Source: Phenylobacterium sp. J367
GTDB taxonomy: Bacteria > Pseudomonadota > Alphaproteobacteria > Caulobacterales > Caulobacteraceae
Direction: 5' to 3'
Assembly: GCF_024699985.1 (NCBI RefSeq)
Contig: NZ_JAJONA010000001.1
Coordinates: 1,550,001 to 1,614,000, forward strand
DNA length: 64,000 nucleotides
Shown: positions 51,280-61,627 of the stretch, piece by piece
How the letters are laid out: every line of letters starts with the position of its first letter
Position numbering within the stretch: position 1 is the first letter of the stretch
Program-made: the position numbers and the translations under genes
The notes under the pieces: model-generated
Databases searched by the model: none
What the model saw: only the letters and a program-made list of their open reading frames with translations
What the model was told of the DNA's origin: nothing

Positions 51280-52038
51280 CTACGCCGCGGCGCGGGCCTC
51301 GTCGGCCAGCCAGCGCAGGACGAGGTCGGCGACCGTCTCATAGCCCGGCTCGCCCAGCAGCCAGTGGCTCATCCCCGGCATCTCCTGGTAGGCGGCGCCA
51401 AGTCGGTCCGCCGTCAGCCGCACCGTGGCCGGCGGATGGACGAGGTCGTGTGCGCCGGCCACGGCCAGCGCCGGCACGCCCAGCGGGCCTGCGCCGACGC
51501 TGGTGGTCATGAACGGGTCGAGCCACCAGGTGACGGTCTCGCGCAGGGCGCGGGCGCTCTCGGGCCTGAGACGGGTCAGGATCGGCCGCTTCCCGCCCTT
51601 CGGCATGCGGCTCAGGCTGTAGCGGTTCATCAGGCCGAGATCCGGTTCGACCGCGCCGGCCGAGAACGGCCCCAGCATCTGGATGCCGAAGGCGGTGGCG
51701 GCCTCCTCGAAGGTGGATCCCGCCACGCCCCAGGGCGCCGAGGGGGCGAGCAGCACGAGCGCGCGCGGGCGGAACCGCCGCGCCGCGAGCTGGGCCACCA
51801 GACCGCCCATGGAGTGGCCGATCAGGATCGGCGGTTCTGGATAGCTGGCGCACAGGGCGGCGATGTCCTGAGCGTAGTCGGTCATGGAGACGCCCACGAC
51901 GCCGGCCCGGTCGTCGGGCGCATGGCCGCGCAGGTCGGGCGCCACCACAGTGTGCCCGGCCGCCTCGAACGGCGCGCGGAAGCGCTCGAAGGCCCAGCCG
52001 CCGCAGAAGGCGCCATGGACCATGACGATCGTGCTCAT
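51280..52038 (-). CDS. Alpha/beta hydrolase
   Basis: A 252-residue alpha/beta-hydrolase fold protein. The oxyanion region is VMVHGAFCGGWAFERF, the nucleophile elbow LIGHSMGGLVAQLAARRF, the acid probably Asp in AVAGAHDLVHPPATVR, and the catalytic His in PGMSHWLLGEPGYE. It has no signal peptide. It resembles small soluble esterases or lactonases; the substrate cannot be assigned. It is convergent with gdx and divergent from nothing upstream; the next minus-strand gene lies 60 bases away. Confidence 0.85.
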   Translation of the reverse strand: MSTIVMVHGAFCGGWAFERFRAPFEAAGHTVVAPDLRGHAPDDRAGVVGVSMTDYAQDIAALCASYPEPPILIGHSMGGLVAQLAARRFRPRALVLLAPSAPWGVAGSTFEEAATAFGIQMLGPFSAGAVEPDLGLMNRYSLSRMPKGGKRPILTRLRPESARALRETVTWWLDPFMTTSVGAGPLGVPALAVAGAHDLVHPPATVRLTADRLGAAYQEMPGMSHWLLGEPGYETVADLVLRWLADEARAAA

Positions 52039-52097
52039 CGTCCCCTCATCCCGACAGCACGCATTCTAGTTCCAAAACCTCCGGACGGCCGCAGGTT

Positions 52098-52595
52098 TCA
52101 GCCCTGACCGGGCGCGGGTGCGGCGAAAGGCGCGAAGGCCCGCGCGACCTGCTCGTAGGCGGCGCGCTTGAAGGGCACGATCAGCCCGGGCGCGGCGGCG
52201 AGGTAGTCCCAGCGCCAGGCGTCGAACTCCGGCTCGCCGTGGGCGGCCAGGTCGAACTCGGCCTCTTCGCCGTCGAAGCGGAAGGCGAACCAGACCTGCT
52301 TCTGGCCCTTCCAGCCGCGGCGGAGCTCGGCGGCGATCAGGGCCGGGAAATCGTAGGCGATCCAGCCGTCGGTGCGCCCGAGCAGGGTGGCGCTCGTCAC
52401 GCCGGTCTCCTCGTGCAGCTCGCGCCGCGCGGCGTCCTCAAGCGCCTCGCCCGGATCGACGCCGCCCTGCGGGAACTGCCAGTTGTGGGGCGGGTCGGTC
52501 CCGGCGCGACGGCCCAGCCACACCCGGCCGTCCGGATGGAAGAGCACCACGCCCACATTCGGCCTGTGGTCCGGATAGTCGTCGGCCGGGCTCAT
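52098..52595 (-). CDS. rppH: RppH, RNA pyrophosphohydrolase (Nudix)
   Basis: A 165-residue Nudix enzyme that removes 5' pyrophosphate from mRNA and so starts RNase E-dependent decay. The Nudix box is GGVDPGEALEDAARRELHEETGV, preceded by NVGVVLFHPDGRVWLGRRAG and NWQFPQGG, the RppH/dinucleoside polyphosphate hydrolase signature; RGWKGQKQVWFAFRFDG is also typical. ATG 52595 gives MSPADDYPDHRPNVG. It overlaps the upstream deacetylase gene by four bases. Confidence 0.93.
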   Translation of the reverse strand: MSPADDYPDHRPNVGVVLFHPDGRVWLGRRAGTDPPHNWQFPQGGVDPGEALEDAARRELHEETGVTSATLLGRTDGWIAYDFPALIAAELRRGWKGQKQVWFAFRFDGEEAEFDLAAHGEPEFDAWRWDYLAAAPGLIVPFKRAAYEQVARAFAPFAAPAPGQG

Positions 52596-53785
52596 TTCGT
52601 TTTGGCGAGCGCGGAGGCGGGCGCGAGCTGGTAGCCGCGGCTCTCGACGGTGGCGGCCCAGGCGGCGACCTTCTCCAGGGTCACGGGATAGGCGAAGCCG
52701 GCGCCCAGGGCTTCGCCGCGCTGCAGGGCGCCGGCCTCCAGGGCCAGGAGCTGCTGGTCGATCGCCTTGCCGGTGAGCTGGTCGTCGATCACCCGGCCCG
52801 CGGACGCCCGGGGCAGGCCGCCCGTCCGCTGGCCGGCCGACCCGTCGTCGAGGAAGCCGAGGCCCCGGGCCTTCACCGCCGCCGCGAAGCCAGCATAGGC
52901 CTTCTCGTCGGCCAGGAACCGGGAGCCCAGGTAGTTGGTCACCGCGAAATAGCCGGTGGCTCTGGAAAGCACCCATTCCAGCTTCTTGGCGGTCTCCATG
53001 GGGCTGCCGCTGACCATCAGGGCGTAGGGGCCGGGGTCGTTGTCCGGGAAATTCTCCGGCTCCATGGGCGTCTCGAGCATCACCTCGTGGCCGTACTGGC
53101 GCGCCAGGTCGATCCAGCTCTGCAGGCCCTCGGCATAGGCCACGAAGGAGAGGGTGACCGGCGCGGGCAGGGTCTCGATCGCCTGCTGGGTGGCGCGGGC
53201 GTTCAGGCCGAGGCCGCCGATGACGAGCGCCACCTTGGGCTTGCCGTTGTCGTGGAAGGGCCGGGCGTAGGCGTCGAACGGCGTGCGACCGTCGGGGGCG
53301 ATGACGGGCAGCGGGCCGCCGGGACCTGGCGCATAGAGCCCGGCGATCGGGGCGGGCGGCAAAGGGCCGCTGTGGGGGCCGGCGCGGCCGTGGGCGGCGG
53401 TCTGTGCGGCGTGGATCGCCTGCGGGTCGAGCGGCCGGTCGGAGAGGCGGATGATGTCCTCGGTGATCGGAACCCCCTTCACCGTCCGCAACGCCTCGCG
53501 CCAGCCCTCCGGTGCATGGCGCAGGACGGCGGCCAGCGGCACCTTCACGGTCGGGCCGGAGGGTTCGGCCGGTCCCATCATGATGAGGAGGGCCGCGGCG
53601 GCGACCAGCAGCAGGGCGCCCGCGGCGCCTACGCCGGCATAGGGGCTTGCGGCCAGGCTCTTCAGCTTCGCCGCGTCGAGGGACTTCAGCCTGGCGAGAT
53701 CGATCGACTTCAGCTTGGAAAGGTCGATCGCCCGCAGCTTGGCGAAGTCGATCGCCGGCGGCTTCAGACGGGGAATCGAGATCAT
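52592..53785 (-). CDS. Divergent polysaccharide deacetylase (YibQ-type) with N-terminal octad repeats
   Basis: A 397-residue membrane-anchored protein. Residues about 8-45 form four imperfect 8-residue repeats (IDFAKLRA, IDLSKLKS, IDLARLKS, LDAAKLKS), followed by a membrane helix (GAAGALLLVAAAALLIMM). The periplasmic domain is a NodB-like divergent polysaccharide deacetylase (KVALVIGGLGLNARATQQAI, VMLETPMEPENFPDNDPGP, GFLDDGS). The metal-binding Asp pair normally at IDDLG is GGLG, which suggests altered or lost catalysis. ATG 53785 is favoured over ATG 53881. The stop overlaps rppH, and ctpA is the neighbour upstream, the usual envelope-gene setting. Confidence 0.85.
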   Translation of the reverse strand: MISIPRLKPPAIDFAKLRAIDLSKLKSIDLARLKSLDAAKLKSLAASPYAGVGAAGALLLVAAAALLIMMGPAEPSGPTVKVPLAAVLRHAPEGWREALRTVKGVPITEDIIRLSDRPLDPQAIHAAQTAAHGRAGPHSGPLPPAPIAGLYAPGPGGPLPVIAPDGRTPFDAYARPFHDNGKPKVALVIGGLGLNARATQQAIETLPAPVTLSFVAYAEGLQSWIDLARQYGHEVMLETPMEPENFPDNDPGPYALMVSGSPMETAKKLEWVLSRATGYFAVTNYLGSRFLADEKAYAGFAAAVKARGLGFLDDGSAGQRTGGLPRASAGRVIDDQLTGKAIDQQLLALEAGALQRGEALGAGFAYPVTLEKVAAWAATVESRGYQLAPASALAKTK

Positions 53786-53888
53786 CGCCAACTTAGGGGT
53801 GCTCCTGGGTCCGGAGCCTCCCTTGATATGGTTAACGAAAGCTCGCCGCTCGCCTGCGGGGCGAGGCCGCAAGGGGCCCATAAGCGAA

Positions 53889-53916
53889 GGAGGGCGGACC
53901 TCGCGGACCGCCCTCC
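53889..53916 (-). terminator. Hairpin between ctpA and the deacetylase gene
   Basis: GGAGGGCGG pairs with CCGCCCTCC, 9 bp with a 10-base loop, 23 bases beyond the ctpA stop. No T tract follows, so it may only attenuate. Confidence 0.45.
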
Positions 53917-53938
53917 CTGTCTGGCTCCGAGAGCCGGA

Positions 53939-55333
53939 CTACTTCTGGGTCGTCTGCGGGGGCTTCACCTCGGCCACGCGGGCCCGGGAGCCGACCACCT
54001 CGGCGAGCTTGGCCGTCGGCTTCGGCAGCTTCGGCGTCGCCGCCACCGAGCCGTAGCGAAGGACGTCGGTGGCCCGGGCGAGCTGGAAGTCCTTCTTGGC
54101 GTCGAAGGCCTCCGGAGGCGCCTCGGCCGGCTCATGGGCCCCGCGGCGCACCTTGCCCTCGTCGGCGTTCAGCGCGTTGCGGAACGAGGCCTCCGAGAAC
54201 TGGAACGCACGGTTGGCGATGTTCTGGGCTTCCTCGCGGCTGGCGGCGACCTCGAGGTCCGGCTCGATGCCGGTCTTCTGGATCGAGCGGCCGGACGGCG
54301 TGTAGTAGCGCGCCGTGGTCAGCTTCAGCGCCCCGTCCATGCCGCCGCGCAGCGGGATGACGGTCTGGACCGAGCCCTTGCCGAAGCTGGTCAGGCCGAC
54401 GATCTCGGCGCGCTTGCGGTCCTGCAGGGCGCCGGCGACGATCTCGGCGGCCGACGCCGAACCGTTGTTGATCAGCACGACGATCGGCATGCCGCCGGTG
54501 ATGTCCCCCGGACGGGCGTTGTAGCGCTCCACGTCGCGCGGATCGCGGCCGCGCTGGCTGACGATCTCGCCGCCTTCCAGGAACAGGTCGGACACCGCCA
54601 CGGCTTGGTCGAGCAGGCCGCCCGGATTGTTGCGCAGGTCGAGCACCAGGCCCTTCATCTGCGGGTTGGCGGCGCGCAGCCGGGCGAACTCGGCCTCGGC
54701 CTCGTCGGTGGTCTTCTCGTTGAAGCTGCCGATGCGCAGGACGCCGTAGTCGCCGTCCATCTTGGCGGTGGCGGACTTCGGCTTGATGACCTCGCGGGTC
54801 AGCTTCACGTCGAACGGGTCGGACTTCTCGCGGGCGATGGTCAGGGTCACCGCCTCGCCCGGCCGGCCGCGCATCTGCTTGACGGCCTCGGTCACGGTCA
54901 GGCCCAGCACGCTGTCGCCGTTCACCGCGGTGATGTAGTCGCCGGCCTTGATCCCCGCCTTGAAGGCCGGGGTGTCATCCATCGGCGAGATGACCTTCAC
55001 GACGCCGTCCTCGCTGGTGACCTCGATGCCAAGGCCGCCATACTCGCCGCGCGTCTGGTCGCGCATGTCGTCGAAGTTCTCGGGGTCGAGGTAGCCCGAG
55101 TGCGGGTCGAGGCTGGTCAGCATGCCGTCGATCGCGGCCTGGATCAGCTTGGTGTCGTCCACATCGGTGACGTACTGCCGCTCGACGGTGTCGAGCACGT
55201 CGCCGAACAGGCCCAGCATCCGGTAGGTCTTCGCGCGCGGCTCGGCGCTGGCGATGGCCTGCTGGCTCACATAGGCCATGGACCCCGCACCGAGCACGAA
55301 GGCCGAAACGCCGATCAGGAGATACTTCTTCAT
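53939..55333 (-). CDS. ctpA: Carboxy-terminal processing protease (S41) with PDZ domain
   Basis: A 464-residue periplasmic serine protease. The N-terminus is a signal/anchor (MKKYLLIGVSAFVLGAGSMAY), then DVLDTVERQYVTDVDDTKLIQAAIDGML, a PDZ domain (GLGIEVTSEDGVVKVISPMDDTPAFKAGIKAGDYI) and the protease core with the catalytic Ser in VLINNGSASAAEIVAGALQD and Lys in GLTSFGKGSVQTVIPL. Family members trim envelope hydrolases and lipoproteins. ATG 55333 is chosen over in-frame ATG 55513. The next gene upstream, 75 bases away, is an EnvC-like factor, matching the known envC-ctpA pairing in proteobacteria. Confidence 0.95.
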   Translation of the reverse strand: MKKYLLIGVSAFVLGAGSMAYVSQQAIASAEPRAKTYRMLGLFGDVLDTVERQYVTDVDDTKLIQAAIDGMLTSLDPHSGYLDPENFDDMRDQTRGEYGGLGIEVTSEDGVVKVISPMDDTPAFKAGIKAGDYITAVNGDSVLGLTVTEAVKQMRGRPGEAVTLTIAREKSDPFDVKLTREVIKPKSATAKMDGDYGVLRIGSFNEKTTDEAEAEFARLRAANPQMKGLVLDLRNNPGGLLDQAVAVSDLFLEGGEIVSQRGRDPRDVERYNARPGDITGGMPIVVLINNGSASAAEIVAGALQDRKRAEIVGLTSFGKGSVQTVIPLRGGMDGALKLTTARYYTPSGRSIQKTGIEPDLEVAASREEAQNIANRAFQFSEASFRNALNADEGKVRRGAHEPAEAPPEAFDAKKDFQLARATDVLRYGSVAATPKLPKPTAKLAEVVGSRARVAEVKPPQTTQK

Positions 55334-55407
55334 CGCCTTCGTCAGGTCCCTCTGCGGCTGCCGCCGCCTTCGACAAAAAGCCCCCGAACGACGCCGGATG
55401 ACGACGC

Positions 55408-56265
55408 TCAGCCCCGGTACTCGCCAAGCCAGCGCCCCGGATCGACCGGCGCGCCCTGCTCCCGGACCTCCAGATAGAGTTCCGATGGCGATTGTCGACC
55501 ATCCGGCATCCATCCGACAGGCTGTCCTGGCGCGACGGATTGTCCGACGGAGACCGACGGTCGCTCAAGGCCAGCCAACACGAGATGATAGCCGCCCGCC
55601 AGCCTTAAAATCAGGATGACCCCCCAACCCTTAACCGGGCCCACATACTGCACAGCGCCGGCGCCGGGGCTGGTGACCCGGGCGGCGCGGGGCGCCTGGA
55701 CGGTGACGCCGTTGGCCCGGCCCCCGCCGGCGAGCGGCGCGCCGAAGCGGCGGATCACCGGGCCGGAGACCGGCGTCAGCAGGGATTCCGGCGGGCGGAT
55801 GGTCTCCGACCGCACGGGCGGCAGGCGGGCCAGGTCGGGCGCGGCGGTCTCCGCCTCGGGCAGGCTCTCCGCGGCCAGGCTCTCGGTGGTGAACAGCGCC
55901 TCGCTCTGCACGGCGGCGAGCCTCCGCTGGCGCATCATCTCGCCGGCGGCCGATGCGTAGTTCTGGGCGCGGGCCTGCAGCTCGGGCGTCATGGCCTTGA
56001 CCAGGATGGCGGCGCGGACCGCGTCCTTGGCGTCCTGCGGCGAGACCAGGAGGGCGGGCGGCGGATCGCGGCGGATCTGCTCCAGCACCGACAGCAGCCG
56101 GGCGAGCTGGTTCATGTTGGCCGCCTGCTCGGCGGAAAGCTGGGTCTCGGCGAGGTTCAGCCGGGCCAGCCGTTCGCCGGACTGAGCGGCCGCGACCCCG
56201 GTGAGCGCCACTGCGCCCAGGGCCGCCGCCGCCACACTGCCGCCAATGAGCGCCTGCGCCCGCAT
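55408..56265 (-). CDS. EnvC-like murein hydrolase activator with degenerate LytM domain
   Basis: A 285-residue exported protein: signal peptide (MRAQALIGGSVAAAALGAVALTGVAAA), a helical coiled-coil region (RLARLNLAETQLSAEQAANM to about residue 130), and a LytM/M23-like domain at 165-285. The zinc ligands are missing: the HxxxD position reads ANGVTV, and the HxH position reads SELYLEVREQG. Such degenerate LytM proteins activate amidases rather than cut peptidoglycan. The coil is shorter than in E. coli EnvC. The ATG at 56265 abuts the rlmH stop. Confidence 0.85.
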   Translation of the reverse strand: MRAQALIGGSVAAAALGAVALTGVAAAQSGERLARLNLAETQLSAEQAANMNQLARLLSVLEQIRRDPPPALLVSPQDAKDAVRAAILVKAMTPELQARAQNYASAAGEMMRQRRLAAVQSEALFTTESLAAESLPEAETAAPDLARLPPVRSETIRPPESLLTPVSGPVIRRFGAPLAGGGRANGVTVQAPRAARVTSPGAGAVQYVGPVKGWGVILILRLAGGYHLVLAGLERPSVSVGQSVAPGQPVGWMPDGRQSPSELYLEVREQGAPVDPGRWLGEYRG

Positions 56266-56730
56266 CTAATCCCTATGATAGGGCGAACCCGCCAGAATTG
56301 AGGCCGCACGATAGACCTGTTCGGCCAGCATGGCGCGGGCCAGCGCGTGCGGCCAGGTCTGCGGCCCGAAGGCCAGCTTGCCGTTGGCCGCGGCGACGAG
56401 GTCCGGATCGAGGCCGTCGGCCCCGCCGATCAGGAACACCAGCCGGCGCACGCCGCGGTCGCGCAGGCCCGCGATCTCCTCGGCGAAGGCGCGGGATGAC
56501 CGGGCCTGGCCGCGCTCGTCGCAGGCGATCACGTGGGCGTCGGCGAGGTGGGGGCGCAGCGCCTCGGCCTCCGCCGCCTTGCCGGGCTTGCGGCTTTCCA
56601 CCTCGACCACCTCGACGGGCCCGAGGCCGAGCGCGCGGCCGGTGTTGGTCGCCCGCTCCACGTAGAGCTTCACGAGCTCCGTCTCCGGAGAGCGCGCGAG
56701 GCGGCCGATGGCGACGATGACGATCTTCAC
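56266..56730 (-). CDS. rlmH: RlmH, 23S rRNA pseudouridine-1915 N3-methyltransferase
   Basis: A 154-residue SPOUT methyltransferase acting on 70S ribosomes. The N-terminus MKIVIVAIGRLARSPE and the knot region FLIGGADGLDPDLVAAANGKLAFGPQTWPHALARAMLAEQVYRA, including LAEQVYRA and the C-terminal SPYHRD, are diagnostic. The operon order rlmH after rsfS and nadD is conserved in alphaproteobacteria. A short palindrome lies between its start and rsfS. Confidence 0.96.
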   Translation of the reverse strand: MKIVIVAIGRLARSPETELVKLYVERATNTGRALGLGPVEVVEVESRKPGKAAEAEALRPHLADAHVIACDERGQARSSRAFAEEIAGLRDRGVRRLVFLIGGADGLDPDLVAAANGKLAFGPQTWPHALARAMLAEQVYRAASILAGSPYHRD

Positions 56731-56738
56731 GGAAGTCC

Positions 56739-56760
56739 TCCCTCCCCGTGAAGGGAGGGA
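56739..56760. repeat. Short inverted repeat between rsfS and rlmH
   Basis: TCCCTCCC and GGGAGGGA form a perfect 8-bp stem with a 6-base loop. It resembles the terminal repeats at 11481 and 13087 and might modulate readthrough from rsfS into rlmH. Confidence 0.5.
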
Positions 56761-56767
56761 TGGGTCC

Positions 56768-57196
56768 TCAAACCGCCTGCGTGCGGTGCGGGGAGTCGAC
56801 CGACCAGATCTTCTCGATGTTGTAGAAGCTGCGGACCTCGGGCCGGAACAGGTGGACGATCACGTCGCCCGTGTCGATCAGCACCCAGTCGCAGTGCGGG
56901 AGACCTTCGACCCTGACGCGACCGTAGCCTTCGTCCTTCAGGGCGCGCAGCAGGTGGTCGGCCATGGCGCCGACGTGCCGGTGCGAACGCCCGGACGCGA
57001 CGATCAGGCCGTCCGCGACGGCGGTCTTGCCCTTGAGGTCGATGAACACGACGTCCTGCGCCTTGTCGTCGTCGAGCTTGGCCAGGATCAGGTCTTCCAG
57101 GGCGGTGATCCGACCCTGGTCGTCTTGGGAGGCGTCGGCGTCCGAGTGGACGCTGGTCGAGGCCTCCGGCGCGCGTGGCGCGGTCTCACGTTGCAG
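56768..57196 (-). CDS. rsfS: RsfS, ribosomal silencing factor (Iojap), probable CTG start
   Basis: Binds L14 and blocks subunit joining during starvation. The core is clear: LEDLILAKLDDDKAQDVVFIDLKG, VADGLIVASGRSHRHVGAMADHLL, and GLPHCDWVLIDTGDVIVHLF. The open frame extends upstream to a stop at 57224-57226 with no ATG, GTG or TTG before the essential helix. CTG 57196 has a perfect AAGGAG 7 bases upstream and gives a 142-residue protein starting (M)QRETAPRAPEAST. ATG 57049 would delete the first helix and strand and is rejected. A base error at an original ATG is the alternative. Confidence 0.85.
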   Translation of the reverse strand: MQRETAPRAPEASTSVHSDADASQDDQGRITALEDLILAKLDDDKAQDVVFIDLKGKTAVADGLIVASGRSHRHVGAMADHLLRALKDEGYGRVRVEGLPHCDWVLIDTGDVIVHLFRPEVRSFYNIEKIWSVDSPHRTQAV

Positions 57197-57263
57197 CGGG
57201 GTGCTCCTTTGATGTCCTCGCTTCTAGGACCCTAGCACGGACTGGAGCCCGGGTCAGGGGGCC

Positions 57264-57932
57264 TCACAAAGACTTCAAAGATCGCGCGCGGCGCATGCGT
57301 TCCCGCAACAGGGTCGAGGACTGGAAGTTGAAGCGGCCCCGCAGGAAGACCCAGGCCGGCGCCTTCATGTCCGCCAGCCCCATGGCCCGCTGCGAGCCGA
57401 CCCGGAAGCGGCGGAAGCGGTGTGCGGCGGGCGAGAAGCGGCTCTTCAGCGAGATCCACGGCCGCGAGACCACCGCCACGGGGACCTCGCGCATGATCTG
57501 CGTCCAGCCCCGCCAGCGGTGGAAACTGGCCAGGCTGTCGGCGCCCATGATCCAGACGAACTTCACGCCCGGGAAGCGCGCCTTCAGCGCGCGCACGGTG
57601 TCGATGGTGTACTGCGAGCCCAGCCGGCTCTCCGCGTCGGACACGATCATGTCCCGGCTGGACGCCAGAGCCCGGGCGCCGGCCATGCGCTCGGCGAGGT
57701 CGGCGGTCTCGTGGGCCGGCTTCAGCGGATTCTGGGGCGAGACCAGCCAGATCACCCGGTCGAGCTTCAACCGCCGCCGCGCGGTCTCGGCCACATGGGC
57801 GTGGCCTTCGTGCGCCGGATTGAAGGAGCCGCCGTAGAGGCCCACCCGCATTCCGGGCGCGAGGTTGAAGCCCAGGCGGAGGCCCCCGGCCGCCCGGCCG
57901 GCGGGATCCGGCGCGCCGGGCCCGCGAACCAC
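57264..57932 (-). CDS. nadD: Nicotinate-nucleotide adenylyltransferase
   Basis: Adenylates nicotinate mononucleotide in NAD biosynthesis. The nucleotidyltransferase motif is GLYGGSFNPAHEGHAHVAE, with WLVSPQNPLKP, FVWIMGADSLASFHRW and, near the C-terminus, the second nucleotide motif FNFQSSTLLRERMRR (family SSTxxR). From GTG 57932 the protein has 222 residues including a short extension (GLRLGFNLAPG) often found in alphaproteobacterial NadD; ATG 57851 is the shorter option. It lies 27 bases after proA and precedes rsfS. Confidence 0.92.
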   Translation of the reverse strand: MVRGPGAPDPAGRAAGGLRLGFNLAPGMRVGLYGGSFNPAHEGHAHVAETARRRLKLDRVIWLVSPQNPLKPAHETADLAERMAGARALASSRDMIVSDAESRLGSQYTIDTVRALKARFPGVKFVWIMGADSLASFHRWRGWTQIMREVPVAVVSRPWISLKSRFSPAAHRFRRFRVGSQRAMGLADMKAPAWVFLRGRFNFQSSTLLRERMRRARSLKSL

Positions 57933-57959
57933 ATGCGGTGCGCCTTCAAGCCGGCCCCT

Positions 57960-59522
57960 TCAAGCGGGACGGGGCGGGGTCGGCTGGCCCCCGCGGTCGA
58001 GATCGGGGTCGGTCTGGCGCACCCGGGCGCGCACGGTGAAGACGCCGTCGCCGGCCAGCACGCCGCCGCGGGCGAACAGCCGGCCGTTCTCCCAGTTGGA
58101 GAGGCCGAGTTCGGGCTTCTGGAGTGCGTACTGCCCGTCCACCCAGCGGGTGAAGCCGTCGCCCACGAAGGGCGCGTCGATGGCGGCGTAGAACCGCTCG
58201 TGCGCCGCCGGGTCGGCGCTGATCAGGCTGGCGGTGAAACGCGGGCTGTACCTGTTGAAGAGGGCGACGGCCTCGTCGACGCTGTCGACCAGGCGCAGGC
58301 TGACCTCCGGGGTCTCCTCCCACTCCCACTCGCGGCCGAGGTCGGCGTCGGCCAGCGGCTCGACGAGGGGCTCGTCCACCGGGCCCTCGGCGCGGACCAC
58401 TGGCCCGCGCGCGGCGCGCAGCGCGGCGGGGATGTGCTCCAGGTCCGGCTCGGCCACGTGCAGCTTCCAGCCTCGCCGGCGCTCACCGGCCCGCTGCAGG
58501 GCGTGCAGGAAGACCGGCAGCAGGGTGTCGGCCGCGCTGCGGACGATGCAGCAGGTGTTCAACGTGTTGCAGACCTTGCGGTCCAGCGAATGGAAGGCGG
58601 CGGCGTAGAACCGCTCCGGATTGGCCGAGGCGTCGGCGACCATCCAGGCGCCGCCCGTGCCGTGCAGGCTGACCGGCGTGCCGGCGCCCCTGGCGATCGC
58701 GCCGAGCTGGGCGACCGCGGGGCCCGAGCCGCGCGCCACCGCCAGCGACAGGCGGGGATCGGCGAACATCGCCCAGCCGGCGGCGTGGGCCGCCGAATTG
58801 ACCAGGGTGACCGCCCCGGCCGGCAGGCCGCAGGCCCTGAGCGCCGGGGCCACCGCCTGCTCCATGATCGCCCGCGCCGTGCCCAGAGCGTCGGAGCCGA
58901 TGCGGAAGACCACCGTGTTGCCGCCGCGCAGGACGCCGGTGGCGTCGGCGAAGACGTTCGGGCGGCCCTCGAAGACGAAGCCCACGACGCCCAGCGGGGC
59001 CTTCACCTGCTCCACCGTCCAGCCCGCGTGGCGGACGGTCTCGACGACCGCGCCGCGCGACGGCTCGCTGTCCCGCCAGGCGCGCAGGCCCGCGATCATG
59101 TCCTCGAGCATGGCCTCGGTGATCTGCAGCCGGGTGGTGGACCGGCCGCGGGCCCGGGCGCTTTCGACGTCGGCGTCGTTGGCGTCCCGGATCAGGTCGC
59201 GGGCCTGCCCGGGCTCCAGGTTCTCGGCGAAGTGGGAGAAGAAGGCGCTGATCTGGACGTCGGAAACCTGGCCCATCCGGCCGAAGGCCTCGTGGGCCTG
59301 CCCGACAGCATGGTCCGCGATGCCCGCCTCGCCCTGGGGGACGTGGAGCAGGGCGCCGTCGGCCACCAGCAGCCGGTCGCCCGGCCGGAAGGCGGCGGCG
59401 AGCGCCTCGGAGACGTGGGCGACGCGATCCCCGCCCCAGACGATGGCCTGGCCCGGGGCAAGCGCCTCCAGCCGCCCCTCGCGGGGCGCCTGCGTGCGCC
59501 GTCCTGTTCCGCCGTCGTCCAT
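57960..59522 (-). CDS. proA: Divergent glutamate-5-semialdehyde dehydrogenase (ProA-like) with N-terminal extension
   Basis: Aldehyde-dehydrogenase-fold enzyme reducing gamma-glutamyl phosphate for proline synthesis, inferred from fold and operon. At 520 residues it is about 100 longer than ordinary ProA; the first 90 residues (APGQAIVWGGDRVAHVSEAL, RLLVADGALLHVPQG) form an extra domain of unknown role. The core has VKAPLGVVGFVFEGRPNVFAD, NTVVFRIGSDALGTARAIM, and the catalytic Cys in RKVCNTLNTCCIV. These blocks diverge from E. coli ProA (for example SLHGTGGAWMVAD). The position between proB and nadD supports the assignment. ATG 59522 is used. Confidence 0.78.
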   Translation of the reverse strand: MDDGGTGRRTQAPREGRLEALAPGQAIVWGGDRVAHVSEALAAAFRPGDRLLVADGALLHVPQGEAGIADHAVGQAHEAFGRMGQVSDVQISAFFSHFAENLEPGQARDLIRDANDADVESARARGRSTTRLQITEAMLEDMIAGLRAWRDSEPSRGAVVETVRHAGWTVEQVKAPLGVVGFVFEGRPNVFADATGVLRGGNTVVFRIGSDALGTARAIMEQAVAPALRACGLPAGAVTLVNSAAHAAGWAMFADPRLSLAVARGSGPAVAQLGAIARGAGTPVSLHGTGGAWMVADASANPERFYAAAFHSLDRKVCNTLNTCCIVRSAADTLLPVFLHALQRAGERRRGWKLHVAEPDLEHIPAALRAARGPVVRAEGPVDEPLVEPLADADLGREWEWEETPEVSLRLVDSVDEAVALFNRYSPRFTASLISADPAAHERFYAAIDAPFVGDGFTRWVDGQYALQKPELGLSNWENGRLFARGGVLAGDGVFTVRARVRQTDPDLDRGGQPTPPRPA

Positions 59523-59582
59523 ATGCTCAGCCTGAGCCTTACCTAGCCGTGCGGAGCGGGGCTGCGCCAGCGGAAGGTCGGA

Positions 59583-61556
<1,974 letters not shown>

Positions 61557-61627
61557 CCCTGGGGTCCCGTCCTGAGAACCGGTCTTTATCGCACGAACCA
61601 TACCAGCGCGGCGTGCGGCGCGCCGCC

